A stretch of 64,000 bases of DNA. Origin: CBDAPE01 sp965198325. GTDB taxonomy: Bacteria; Pseudomonadota; Alphaproteobacteria; UBA828; JAPUJA01. Below, one piece after another: positions 16,634 through 25,455 of this stretch (the first letter of the stretch is position 1; each line of letters begins with the position of its first letter). The notes beneath the pieces were generated by a model, which saw only the letters and a list, made by a program, of their open reading frames with translations, made no database searches and was not told the DNA's origin. The stretch lies in NCBI GenBank assembly GCA_965198325.1, contig CBDAPE010000013.1:186001-250000 (forward strand), given 5' to 3'. The translations under genes and the position numbers were made by a program.

Positions 16634-17375
16634 AGACCCTACCGTCATCTTCCAGTGAGGTGGCGGTAGAGGTTTTGGTTTGGCCAAATGCGAGGATCTG
16701 AGCCAACCCGCCGATGAGGATGACGTCCGGATTGCCGCGTTTCTTCCCCGGAAAAACCTCAATGCGTTCGATCAGGGACCGGATCAATTCCATTGCCTGT
16801 GTCCTGGACCCGGCGCTCATCAACAATGTCCGCAGCTCACTGACCTTCTTGCGATAAAGGTCGGCCATCGCTGGGTGGTAGAGGACTTGATGGTCGGTTT
16901 GGCCCACAGCCATTTCCTGTTGTAGCTCTTCCCTCCGGATTTCCAGGGAGTGCAGCTCCTCACGGACGACATTGAGAGAACCGTCCCCCTCCTTGATGAA
17001 CATCACGCAGCGATTGATCGCCCTATTGACCTTGTTGAGTTCTTTCTGCAATCGACGCTCATTGCTGCCTCGTTGCCTGTTGAGACGCTCAACCTCGGCC
17101 TTGAACTCTTCGGCGAACGCCTCGACGAGCGTTTCGTTGCCAAGCAGGAGATCCTTGAGACCGGACAGCACCCGTTCCTCCAACTCGACTGCCCTGATCC
17201 CGGCAGGGCTGCCACAAGTACCGCGCTCCCGCTTCGCGGAGCAGCTGTAACGCTCCCGGTTGACGATCGTCATCGATCCCCCGCAGGCGCCGCATTTCAC
17301 CAGTCCACTAAGCAGCCGTTTCCTGGTTTGACGCTTGTTCCCCCTTTGTGAGGAGTACCGTGTCCTGAGGATCCG
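16575..17375 (-). pseudogene. Large serine recombinase, C-terminal half
   Basis: The frame contains the recombinase zinc ribbon (LVKCGACGGSMTIVNRERYS, then C and GTC), a long coiled coil (EEFKAEVERLNRQRGSNERR ... LNKVNRAINR), and a C-terminal SLIERIEVFPGKKRG block. The catalytic serine domain and recombinase domain should lie upstream, but IS21 copy A begins at 17376 and the rest is not found beyond that element. It is therefore inactive. It probably drove integration of an island now lost. Confidence 0.85.
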
Positions 17376-17566
17376 TGTCAATGGCGGAGCAAGAAGGGAC
17401 CACCGTGGCGGTGTAAGAAGGGACCGCTTGGCGGCTGCGGGCTTGTCCCCGTAGTCCATGGGAGGGTCCCGCGTGCGACGCGGCGTGCCCTCAACAGGCC
17501 GACGCGGCGGCGCGCGCGGGAGGGACCTGTGGGCCCATGGGGTCAAGCGTGGGTTGGGTGGTCGGT

Positions 17567-18331
17567 TCAGTTCGCCGTCGGGGTTTGACGCCTGCGGCTC
17601 TGGTTGAGCCTGTAGCTCTCGCCATTCATCTCGAGGATGTTGACGTGGTGGGTGCGGCGGTCGAGGAGAGCGCCGGTAAGCCGCTCGGAGCCGAACACCT
17701 CGGTCCATTCGTCGAACGGCAGATTGGTGGTGACCAGGGTCGAGCCGCGCTCGTAGCGCTGGCTGAACACCTCGAACAGGAGCTCGGCACCGGTCTTGGA
17801 CAGCGGCACGAAGCCGAGTTCGTCGATGATCAGAAGCTTGTAGGTGGCGAGCTTCTTCTGGAACCTCAGCAGCTGCTTGTCATCGCGGGCCTCGATGAGC
17901 TCGTGGACCAGGGCAGCGGCGGTGATGAAGCCGACCGAGAGGCCCTTCTGGCAGGCCGCCAAGCCGAGACCGAGGGCGATGTGGGTCTTGCCGGTGCCGC
18001 TGTTGCCGAGCGCGATGAGGTTCTCGCGGCGCTCGATGTACGCGCAGCGGGCGAGCTCCAGGACCAACGTCTTGTTGAGCGAGGGGATGACCTTGAAATC
18101 GAAGCTATCGAGGCTCTTGATCACGGGGAAGCGCGCCGCCTTGATCCGCCGCTCGACCATGCGGCGCTCGCGGTCGATCAGCTCGAGCTCGGCCAGACGC
18201 AAGAGATAGCGAACGTGGTCGACGCCTTCAGAGGCGCACTGCCGGGCGATCTTGTCGTACTCCCTCAGGACCGTCGGCAGCTTCAGCCTCTTGAGGTGGT
18301 GGACGAGCAGCAGCCGTGGTGTGTCGGTCAT
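17567..18331 (-). CDS. istB: IS21 helper ATPase IstB (copy A)
   Basis: 254 residues. The ATG at 18331 overlaps the istA stop (ATGA), as usual in IS21. An AAA+ core with Walker A GNSGTGKTHIALGLG, Walker B LLIIDELGFVPL, and sensor-like VTTNLPFDEW. IstB binds DNA with ATP and directs IstA. The C-terminus ends RQTPTAN. Confidence 0.92.
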   Translation of the reverse strand: MTDTPRLLLVHHLKRLKLPTVLREYDKIARQCASEGVDHVRYLLRLAELELIDRERRMVERRIKAARFPVIKSLDSFDFKVIPSLNKTLVLELARCAYIERRENLIALGNSGTGKTHIALGLGLAACQKGLSVGFITAAALVHELIEARDDKQLLRFQKKLATYKLLIIDELGFVPLSKTGAELLFEVFSQRYERGSTLVTTNLPFDEWTEVFGSERLTGALLDRRTHHVNILEMNGESYRLNQSRRRQTPTAN

Positions 18332-19827
18332 GCGCCGAGCCCCGACAGCAGGCTCATGTACGACTTGGCAGACGTCGTCGCGACCCGGGCGCGCGGCAGG
18401 TACGGATAGACCTCGAGGTTGAGCCGGGGCGGCCGCCGCTCGATGCGGCACAGTACCAGGTGCTTCACCGCATCGAAGCCGATGGCGCCGAGCCTGAGCG
18501 CGTCGCCGACCGCACCCTCGACCTCCTCGAGCCGGAAGCTCTCCAGCAGACGGCGCACCTGGACGGACTCGCGCTTGCCCGCCTTGCCCATGCGGGCTTC
18601 GAGCAGGCGTCGCAGAGTGATGAAGGCCTCGGGCAGGTCCCAGCCCGCCAACGGCGCGGCCTGGTCGAGGGCGCCGATCTTCTGCTCGATCAAGGGTAGG
18701 TAATGCAGCGGGTCGAAGATCAGGTCCTCGCTGTCGTAGGACCGGCGGTGCCGGGCAATCACCTCCGCGCCGCAAGAGATAACGACCTCGTCGACGGAGC
18801 ACCGGATCAGCACCTCGCGGTGGCCATAGGCCACGGGCACCGAGTAGTCGTTGCCCCGGCAGCGCACCAGCGACAGCGAGCTCACCCGTCCAGTGCGCTT
18901 GTCGCAGGCATCGTATGGTGCCGGGGGGAGAGGCAAGAAGGCTTCCCGGTCCCGTGCGAGGCGCTCGCCGATGGTCTCCTTGTGACCCCGCAGCCGCGCC
19001 GCCTGGCGCCGGCGGCACTGTCCCGCGAGAGCATCGTTCAGCGCCTCGAAGCTCTCGGCCCGCGGGACGGGGACCCGGAAGGTCCGCCGGATGAAGCCGA
19101 CCAGTCCCTCGACCTTGCCTTTGTCGTTGCCCTTGCCCGGCCGGCCGAACCTGTCCTCGAACAGATAGGGGGATTGAAGGTCCGTGAAGACGCGCGTTCG
19201 CTGCCGCTTGCCATCGCCCAGTATCCGGGCGACTGCCAGCTTGGTGTTGTCGTACAGGATGGATCGGGGGACGCCGCCGAAGAACGCAACCGCCGCGTTG
19301 TGGCCAGCGCAGAACGCCTCGGTCGTCTCCGCCGGGTAGGCCTTCACGAAGCAGGCATCACTGTGGGGAAGATCGAAGGCAAGGAAGTGGACCTTGCACG
19401 CCACGCCGCCGATCACCGCCATCGTCTCGCCGAAGTCCGCCTGGGCGGGGCCGGGGGAATGGACGAGCGGCACGAACATCTCGCGCGACCGAAGCCGCCG
19501 CTCACGGACATAGTCCTTCACGATGGTGTAGCCGCCCGTAAAGCCGTACTCGTCCCGGAGACGGTCGAAGATCCGCTTCGCCGTGGGCCGTTGCTTGTGG
19601 TGGCTGGTCCGATCGTCTTCCAGAATCCGATCGATGATCCCCGTGAACGGACCCCGCTTCGGCCGCCGTGGCGGCTCGCCGCGGCGAGACCCCGGCGGCA
19701 CCGAGAACGACAGCATCTTGCGGACCGTCTTGCGGTCCAGCCCGAACACCCGCGAGGCCTCGCGGGTGCTCATTCCCTCGACACGACACGCCCGCCGAAC
19801 CCGCGCGTACAAATCCACCCGATACAT
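18328..19827 (-). CDS. istA: IS21 transposase IstA (copy A)
   Basis: 499 residues from ATG 19827. An N-terminal HTH (MSTREASRVFGLDRKTVRKM) is followed by an rve DDE core (HSPGPAQADFGETMAVIG; SILYDNTKLA; a late Glu in GKGNDKGKVEGLVGFIR) and a C-terminal beta domain. It differs from copy B at scattered positions, so the copies are not freshly duplicated. Confidence 0.92.
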   Translation of the reverse strand: MYRVDLYARVRRACRVEGMSTREASRVFGLDRKTVRKMLSFSVPPGSRRGEPPRRPKRGPFTGIIDRILEDDRTSHHKQRPTAKRIFDRLRDEYGFTGGYTIVKDYVRERRLRSREMFVPLVHSPGPAQADFGETMAVIGGVACKVHFLAFDLPHSDACFVKAYPAETTEAFCAGHNAAVAFFGGVPRSILYDNTKLAVARILGDGKRQRTRVFTDLQSPYLFEDRFGRPGKGNDKGKVEGLVGFIRRTFRVPVPRAESFEALNDALAGQCRRRQAARLRGHKETIGERLARDREAFLPLPPAPYDACDKRTGRVSSLSLVRCRGNDYSVPVAYGHREVLIRCSVDEVVISCGAEVIARHRRSYDSEDLIFDPLHYLPLIEQKIGALDQAAPLAGWDLPEAFITLRRLLEARMGKAGKRESVQVRRLLESFRLEEVEGAVGDALRLGAIGFDAVKHLVLCRIERRPPRLNLEVYPYLPRARVATTSAKSYMSLLSGLGA

Positions 19828-19944
19828 CCCCCCGCCTTCCAGTCAGAGCAGCCCTGACAGAAGGCTATAGACGGTCCCATTTTGGTCCGCCACAGCCGGA
19901 TCAACCGGCCGCTTCAGTGGGGGATTATTGCGCCGCCGTTCTCA

Positions 19945-21027
19945 GCCTGCCGCGAGTGCGAGGAAGGTGTCACCCAGGCCCCCGCGCCGGCGCACCTGAT
20001 CGAAGGCGCGCTGCCGAGCGAGGGCGCGATCGCCCATGTGCTCGTTTCGAAGTACGCCGACCACTGTCCCCTTTATCGCCAAGCCCAGATTTATGCCCGC
20101 TCGGGGCTCGATCTTCACCGTTCGACGCTCGCGGGCTGGGTCGGCAAGGCCTCGTTCCATCTCAGGCCCGTGGTCGATCGGCTGGCCGAGCACCTGAAGC
20201 GGTCGGGCAAACTGTTCATGGACGAGACCCGGGCGCCGGTTCTCGACCCCGGCCGCGGCAGGACCAAGACCGGCTGGTTGTGGGCGCTGGCCCGCGACGA
20301 CCGCAACTGGGGCGGCGCCGATCCGCCCGGCGTGGTGTACTTCTATGCGCCCGGGCGCGGCGGTGAGCACGCGGAGGGCTTTCTCGACGGGTTCGAAGGC
20401 ATCCTCCAGGTCGACGGCTACGCCGGCTACAACCGGCTCGCCGGACCCAAGGGACAGGTTCGCCTCGCCTATTGTTGGTCTCACGCCAGACGCAGGCTTC
20501 GAGAGAGCTTCGACAGCACCAAGTCGGAGATCGCGGCCGAGGGGCTGCGGCAGATCGCCGAGTTCTACGCCATCGAGGCCGAGATCCGCGGCGCTGCCCC
20601 CGAACGGCGTTTCGCGGAGCGCCAGGCGCGCTCCGCGCCGCTGGTCGAGGAGTTCGGGGTGTGGCTCAAGGAGCAACGCGCCCGGCTCTCGGCAAAGTCC
20701 CGCCTCGGCGAGAAGCTGGCCTACATCGCCCGGCACTGGGGCGGCCCGAAGGTTTTCCTCGACGACGGGCGCGTCGAGATGGACTCCAACAGCGTGGAAA
20801 ATCTCATCAGGCCAGTCGCCCTGAATCGCAAGAACGCGTTGTTCGCGGGCCACGACGAAGGCGCCGCCGCCTGGGGCCGTATCGCCTCGCTGATCGAAAC
20901 CGCGAAGTTGAACGGCGTCGAGCCCTACGCCTACCTCAAGGCCATCCTCGAGGCCATCGCTGCCGGGCATCCCGCCTCGAGGATCGACGAGCTGCTGCCC
21001 TGGAACCCTCCGAGCCTGTCAAGCTGA
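19945..21027 (+). pseudogene. tnpC: IS66 transposase TnpC, N-terminally truncated
   Basis: The frame runs out of IS21 and encodes ACRECEEGVTQAPAPAHLIE (zinc finger end), then the DDE core: LFMDETRAPVLDPGRG (D), ILQVDGYAGYNRL (D) and RVEMDSNSVENLIRPVALNR (E). The C-terminal IS66 domain ends ASRIDELLPWNPPS. About 360 residues of the usual 510-550 remain. The start is lost, so it is inactive unless translated from inside IS21. Confidence 0.9.
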
Positions 21028-21056
21028 TATCGCGGTGAAGCGCTCGCACCGCTTAC
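19945..21056 (+). mobile_element. IS66-family element, 5'-truncated
   Basis: The right end of an IS66 element survives, ending at GCGCTCGCACCGCTTAC (21056). The left part, with tnpA/tnpB and the start of tnpC, is absent; IS21 copy A abuts at 19944. Confidence 0.88.
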
Positions 21057-21090
21057 CGAGAGAACGCTTTGAAGCAGGATCTTTGACATG

Positions 21091-21160
21091 CCGCCAACGC
21101 TATCGGGCATTACACTGAAAGGCCAGCATTGCTCCCGGATTGAATTTATAGGAGGGACAG
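21091..21160. mobile_element. MITE-like element, one-end remnant (inverted)
   Basis: 70 bp matching the inverse of the element's left end: CCGCCAACGCTATCGGGCAT ... GGATTGAATTTATAGGAGGG then ACAG. It is the only copy outside the first 10 kb, lies in the opposite orientation, and lacks the other end. It is adjacent to the IS66 remnant. Confidence 0.7.
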
Positions 21161-21197
21161 GGGGTGGCGTCAGGCCGGAGGGCGCTATCGGCGTCGA

Positions 21198-21992
21198 TCA
21201 GGCGGTAGTCCTGGTCAAGTGTAGCAAGATGTTCTCGTCATGCCAGCGGAGAGCGTCAAGATCGTCGAATGCCCGGCGGATTCGCTCGGCGAAGACCCGG
21301 CAGGCCTCCTCGAACGCCCGCTCGTTATAGAGGGAGAAGGTCGAATAGTGCCTGCTGCGCGCCTGCTGCAACAGGCGTTCCAGGCTCGCCGTCCGCGGGT
21401 AGCGAAACGGCTTGGCCTCGACCAGCGCGAGGCCGGGCGTTTCGGCGACCCATGCCTCCAGCCGTTCGGCAGTGTGCAGCCGGGCCTCTTTCTCCGTGAA
21501 ATCCGGGAAGAACCGCCCCCATATGCTGCCTGCGTTCTGCTCGGGCGTGCGGGTGTAGATGAACAGGCGTCCGCCGTCGCCGAGCGCGCGCCGAGCCATG
21601 TCGAAAAAGGCCGGCACGTCGAAATGGTGGATCGCGTTGAAGGTGAGGACGGCGTCGAGCGGTTCCCCTTCGAACGACAGCGCGTCGACGCTGGCCAGGC
21701 GGGTCGTGAAGCCACGGATGCCGGCCCCGGCGAGGCTCTCGGAGAGTCTCTCCAGCATCGGCCCGCTGCTGTCGACGCAGATCAGGTGCAGGCCTGGGAT
21801 ATGGTCGAACAGCAGCCTGTCGTAGCGTCCGTCGCCGCAGCCGATATCGGCCGCTCGCACGCGGGCTCGATCGGCCAGTGCGTCGCGCACATAGCGGACG
21901 GGCTCCGGATCGGTGGTCCGAACCTCGCCGTAGACCCGCGCCACGTCGGCGAAATGGGTGGGCATGACGGCGCCCGCCGCCGCCTCGGTCAT
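21198..21992 (-). CDS. Class I SAM-dependent methyltransferase
   Basis: 264 residues from ATG 21992. The Rossmann methyltransferase motifs are clear: motif I RAADIGCGDGRYDRLL, motif II acid loop HLICVDSSGPMLERL, motif III ASVDALSFEGEPLDAVL and motif IV FNAIHHFDVPAFF. The body resembles Methyltransf_11/25 enzymes. The substrate is unknown. It is followed by inositol-phosphate synthase 82 bp upstream on the same strand, so a lipid or small-molecule substrate in the same pathway is possible. Confidence 0.8.
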   Translation of the reverse strand: MTEAAAGAVMPTHFADVARVYGEVRTTDPEPVRYVRDALADRARVRAADIGCGDGRYDRLLFDHIPGLHLICVDSSGPMLERLSESLAGAGIRGFTTRLASVDALSFEGEPLDAVLTFNAIHHFDVPAFFDMARRALGDGGRLFIYTRTPEQNAGSIWGRFFPDFTEKEARLHTAERLEAWVAETPGLALVEAKPFRYPRTASLERLLQQARSRHYSTFSLYNERAFEEACRVFAERIRRAFDDLDALRWHDENILLHLTRTTA

Positions 21993-22073
21993 GTTACCGA
22001 TCGTCCCGCATGACGCCGGGCGGGCCGCGGCGGGCGCGCTCTGCGAAGTGCGCTCACCGGACGGCGCACTGGG

Positions 22074-23219
22074 CTATTCCGCCGCCACTATGATCGCGGC
22101 CGCCGGTGCGCCGGCGGCCTTCTCTTCGATGAACGCATCGCACAGGTTGCGGGCGACGGAATCGCGCATCTGCACCGGCGGGGACTTCATGTAGTAGGCG
22201 GAGGGCGCCTCCAGCGGCCCCGCCATGCCGCGTGCCATGCCGAGCCGGGCGCAGCGGATCGCGTCGATGACGACGCCGGCGCTGTTGGGCGAATCCTGGA
22301 CCGAGAGGCGCATCTCGAGCTCGATCGCGGCACCGCCGAACCCGCGCCCTTCCATGCGGATGAAGGCGACCTTGTTGTCGCCCTGCCAGGGCACATAGTC
22401 GGACGGGCCGATATGGATGTCGCGCGCGGCGAGACGCCTGTCCAGTTGCGACTGGACGGATTCCGTCTTGGAGACCTTCTTCGAGCTCAGCCGGTCCAGG
22501 GCCTTCATGTTGAGGAAGTCGGTGTTGCCGCCGGTGTTCAACTGGTAGGTGCGGTCGAGCGTGTAGCCCCGGTCCCCGAACAGGCGCGTCATCAGCCGGT
22601 GGGTGATGGTGGCGCCCACCTGGCTCTTGATGTCGTCGCCCACGACCGGCACCCCGGCCTTCCTGAACTTCTCCGCCCATGCGGGCGCCGAGGCGATGAA
22701 CACGGGGATGCAGTTCACCATGGCCACTCCCGCGTCGAGGCAGGCCTGGGCGTAATGCGCCGCCGCCTGCTCCGAGCCGACCGGCAGGTAGCAGACCAGT
22801 ACCTCGGCGCCGGTCCGCTTCAGCACGTCGACGACCTCGACCGGGTCGTCATTGGTCGGCCGGAACGCCTCGTCCTCCGGATAGTCCGCCATGTGCGGCG
22901 CTACGCCGTCGAAGACGGGACCCATCTGGACGGTGACGCCGGAGGGAGGGAGATCGTCCTCGAAGATCATCGCGCAATTGGGTTTGGCGAAGATGGCTTC
23001 CTCAAGCGGCCGGCCGACCTTTCGCTGGTCGATGTCGAACGCGGCGACCACCTTCAGATCTCCCGGCCCCCAGCCTCCGATATCGGGGTGCATGAGGCCA
23101 GGTAGAGTCTCGGCGTCCCGATCCCTGTAGTGAGTGATGCCTTGGACCAACGAGCTCGCGCAATTACCGACCCCCGCAATGGCAACCTTGACATGATTCG
23201 AGGGTTTCCTGATGCCCAT
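22074..23219 (-). CDS. ino1: Inositol-3-phosphate synthase
   Basis: 381 residues from ATG 23219, with GGGAGAAG nine bases upstream; the longer frame has no ribosome-binding site. It converts glucose 6-phosphate to myo-inositol 3-phosphate using NAD. Visible features: NAD-binding VAIAGVGNCASSLVQGI, the conserved VCYLPVGSEQAAAHYAQACL, KSQVGATITHR with its catalytic Lys, and the LNTGGNTDFLNM signature. Length and motifs fit the bacterial/archaeal type rather than the 500-residue eukaryotic one. It points to inositol phospholipids or inositol-based solutes in this organism. No phosphatase or PI synthase is beside it. Confidence 0.92.
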   Translation of the reverse strand: MGIRKPSNHVKVAIAGVGNCASSLVQGITHYRDRDAETLPGLMHPDIGGWGPGDLKVVAAFDIDQRKVGRPLEEAIFAKPNCAMIFEDDLPPSGVTVQMGPVFDGVAPHMADYPEDEAFRPTNDDPVEVVDVLKRTGAEVLVCYLPVGSEQAAAHYAQACLDAGVAMVNCIPVFIASAPAWAEKFRKAGVPVVGDDIKSQVGATITHRLMTRLFGDRGYTLDRTYQLNTGGNTDFLNMKALDRLSSKKVSKTESVQSQLDRRLAARDIHIGPSDYVPWQGDNKVAFIRMEGRGFGGAAIELEMRLSVQDSPNSAGVVIDAIRCARLGMARGMAGPLEAPSAYYMKSPPVQMRDSVARNLCDAFIEEKAAGAPAAAIIVAAE

Positions 23220-23399
23220 CACTGTCTTCTCCCTGTCTTCATTTCGGACACGCTGTCGGCTACTCTGGTTATTTTCTGGCACCGATCGGGCGATCGGGTC
23301 ATGTGTGAATTGTGAGCATGAATGACCATATGAGTGTAAGATAACTGTAACATCTGTGGGCTGCGGCGCCAAATAAGCAAGCGGTAGCTACGCCCCACG

Positions 23400-23704
23400 G
23401 CGATATCGGCTTGGCGGCCTTTCGAAGTTCCAGGGCAGGAGATCGTCGAGGCGGTCGTTCGGGTGACCGTTGGCGATGGCTTCGAGGGTGGCCTTGAGCT
23501 AGGCGTAGGGCTCGACGCCGTTCATCTTCGCGGTTTCGATCAGCGAGGCGATACGGCCCCAGGCGGCGGCGCCTTCGCCTAGCTCAAGGCCACCCTCGAA
23601 GCCATCGCCGCCGGGCATCCCACCTTGTACATTGACGAGCTCCTGCCCTGGAACCCTCCGAGCCTGTCAAGCTGACATCGAAGTGGGGCGCTCGCACCGC
23701 TTAC
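23400..23704. mobile_element. Two IS66 end fragments, head to head
   Basis: On the minus strand 23400-23510 encodes the end of one TnpC (LEAIANGHPNDRLDDLLPWN). On the plus strand 23580-23670 encodes another (AIAAGHPTLYIDELLPWNPP), ending at GCGCTCGCACCGCTTAC. A near-perfect inverted repeat (GCCTAGCTCAAGGCCACCCT) at about 23473-23505 and 23577-23608 joins them. An in-frame stop at CTAG breaks both. Confidence 0.75.
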
Positions 23705-23751
23705 TATTGAACTCCCCTTCCCGGCTCAAGCCTATTTACTCTGACAAAGCC
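23704..23751. mobile_element. IS6-type terminal fragment
   Basis: CCCTTCCCGGCTCAAGCC, then ATTTACTCTGACAAAGCC, almost identical to the left terminus of the IS6-type element (37138-37182). No transposase codons remain. It directly abuts the IS256 fragment. Confidence 0.7.
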
Positions 23752-24138
23752 CATTCCGACGCCCGACCGTCTTCCTCAACGATCCGCGCACGCGGCACGC
23801 TCACCCTCTCGGTCCCGAATGTCCCCGTCAGTTGCCGCTTCCGGTGCCCGTTCCGATACCCTTGCCGAAGCGCGTCCTCTCGACCGTATCGGCGGCGCCC
23901 GAGAAACTGCGCAAGTTCCTCCTCAAAAACGGCCTCGATCGTGGATCTGATGTTCTCCCGCAGCCGGTCCTCGATCGGATCATAGCCGGCGTCATTGGCC
24001 AGTAGCGAAAGCACGGAAGTCTCGGTAGTGTTCTTCATGGCGTGATCTCCTTGGCGGTGCTAGCCGCCGGTTGGGTGGTTGTCTTGTCACCCGGAGATTA
24101 CGCCACCCTCAAATTTCCACCACTTTCGAGACACAGCC
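23752..24138 (-). pseudogene. IS256-family transposase, N-terminal fragment
   Basis: From ATG 24038 the frame encodes MKNTTETSVLSLLANDAGYD ... IRSTIEAVFEEELAQFLGRR ... RNGHRKRQLTGTFGTERVSV ... RASEW, the N-terminal part of IS256 Mutator-type transposases. It then runs into the IS6 end. The upstream terminus (CTGTGTCTCGAAAGTGGTGG) is present near 24138. The middle of a near-identical transposase lies at 33856-34410; the two overlap by ~76 bp. Confidence 0.85.
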
Positions 24139-24141
24139 AGC

Positions 24142-24256
24142 GGATGCTGATTAGCATACGCGCTGGAAATGCCCTAGTCCCGACGGATGCCGTTGAGCAT
24201 CCGCCTCAGGGAAGTGCGCGGAATACAAGGGTTCTTTCCGGATGCTGATCAGCATC
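24142..24256. repeat. Three GATGC-palindromes
   Basis: Three palindromes of related sequence lie within 115 bp: GGATGCTGATTAGCATAC (24142), CGGATGCCGTTGAGCATCCG (24184-24203) and the perfect 16-mer GATGCTGATCAGCATC (24241-24256). They sit just outside the IS256 terminus. They could be protein-binding sites of a lost IS or an operator array. Confidence 0.6.
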
Positions 24257-24840
24257 ACCTGGACCCAACAACAGCGAGAGGAGCCGAGGCGCGGCGATCG
24301 CGGGGAGGGGCATGGTAGGCGGGGGATGCCGCCGTTCACCTTCAGGTGAGTGGGGTGTGAGAACCACGCGCCGAAGGGTGTCGTCTATCCGCTTCCTGAC
24401 CGCTCAAACTGTCGGGCGATGAAAGCCGTTATGCAACCGGCAGTTAGCCCGAGCGGCACTTGAGCGGCAGCGCCCGCCGCGCACTTGCGGAAACAGTTCC
24501 CGACCCGCCGCGCGGCTTCCGAGCGTCACTATAGGAAGCACGAGGTAACAAAACAATGCTGACTGAGGCGGACGGCATCGGAGGAACTCGTACAGCGCGA
24601 ACTGTCGGGACTAGTGTCGGCCATCGTGCGGGCGCACACGTGAACTGCGAGCAGCAGTAGTCTCCACACTTGTTGCCTCAGCACCAAGGGACCGATGCAC
24701 ACGTTACCGGGCGGCGTGCCGGACACGACGCAGGCCGATGGCGTCGGGGCGAGCGTCGCGCGCGAGCGCAGCGGGCTCGGCAGCGGAGAGGCTGCGACGG
24801 CGAGATGCATATACGGAGGCCGTAACAGAGGTTACAGTCG
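24257..24840. other. Noncoding stretch upstream of higB
   Basis: About 580 bp with no credible gene; only short shadow frames. The higBA promoter must lie in the last part, where GAGGTTACAGTC-type AT-richer DNA precedes the higB start. Confidence 0.35.
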
Positions 24841-24846
24841 GCGCGC

Positions 24847-25125
24847 ATGATACGAAGCTTCAAGGATCGGGAGACGCGACGTTTCTTCGAGGGGCAGCGT
24901 GTCGCGGCGTTTCACGGGTTCGCCAATCAGGCGGCGCGCCGATTGACGCTGCTGGACAGTGCGGAGACTCTCCGCGATCTGGCCGCATTGCCTGGCAACC
25001 GGCTGGAAGCATTGCGAGGCGACCGCGCCGGTCAGCACAGCATTCGGATCAACGCACAATGGCGCATCTTCTTTCGTTGGACCGACGACGGGCCGTGTGA
25101 CGTGGAAATCGTGGACTATCATTGA
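24847..25125 (+). CDS. higB: HigB-type toxin
   Basis: 92 residues from ATG 24847. RelE/ParE-superfamily mRNA interferase of the plasmid-maintenance killer type. The start MIRSFKDRETRRFFEGQRV, the middle LRDLAALPGNRLEALRGDRA and the end SIRINAQWRIFFRW ... DVEIVDYH are diagnostic. It cleaves mRNA on the ribosome and is neutralised by HigA. The toxin precedes the antitoxin, the usual order for hig. The length is normal and no damage is seen. Confidence 0.92.
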   Translation: MIRSFKDRETRRFFEGQRVAAFHGFANQAARRLTLLDSAETLRDLAALPGNRLEALRGDRAGQHSIRINAQWRIFFRWTDDGPCDVEIVDYH

Positions 25126-25136
25126 CGGAGATTGAG

Positions 25137-25442
25137 ATGAACGCGAAGAACGGCATGAGGCCGGTGCATCCGGGTGAAGTCCTGCGCGAGGAACTCAACG
25201 AACTTTCGTTGTCAGCAAATGCACTGTCGAAGGCGCTGGGCGTGCCGGTGAACCGGGTGACGATGATCCTGAACGGCCAGCGAGGCGTGAGCGCGGACAC
25301 GGCGCTGCGGCTGGCGCGGTATTTCGGGACGACGCCGCAACTCTGGATGAACCTGCAGAAGACCTGGGAGCTTCGCCAGGCGGAGATCGAGGCGGGTCGT
25401 GAGATTGCCGAGCGCGTGACGCCCCGGCATTCGGCGGCGTAA
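25137..25442 (+). CDS. higA: HigA-type antitoxin
   Basis: 101 residues from ATG 25137, with ACGGAG seven bases upstream and 11 bp after the higB stop. It opens MNAKNGMRPVHPGEVLREEL and has an XRE helix-turn-helix (LSANALSKALGVPVNRVTMI, LNGQRGVSADTALRLARYFG). TPQLWMNLQKTWELRQAE is the standard HigA continuation. It binds HigB and represses the operon. Confidence 0.93.
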   Translation: MNAKNGMRPVHPGEVLREELNELSLSANALSKALGVPVNRVTMILNGQRGVSADTALRLARYFGTTPQLWMNLQKTWELRQAEIEAGREIAERVTPRHSAA

Positions 25443-25455
25443 GGAGCGATAGCTG

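Larger units (their letters stand above)
17376..19944 (-). mobile_element. IS21-family element, copy A (complete)
   Basis: 2569 bp with ends TGTCAATGGCGGAGCAAGAA and (inverse) TGAGAACGGCGGCGCAATAA. It carries istA and istB reading leftwards. Copy B (27486-30054) has exactly the same length and very similar sequence. The left flank is recombinase DNA and the right flank is IS66 DNA, so both flanking genes are truncated and there is no direct repeat. Confidence 0.92.

Noticed and set aside
18703..19857. 384-codon plus-strand frame opposite istA
   Set aside because: Mirrors istA codons; the same type of frame appears opposite copy B; low-complexity Asp/Arg-rich sequence.
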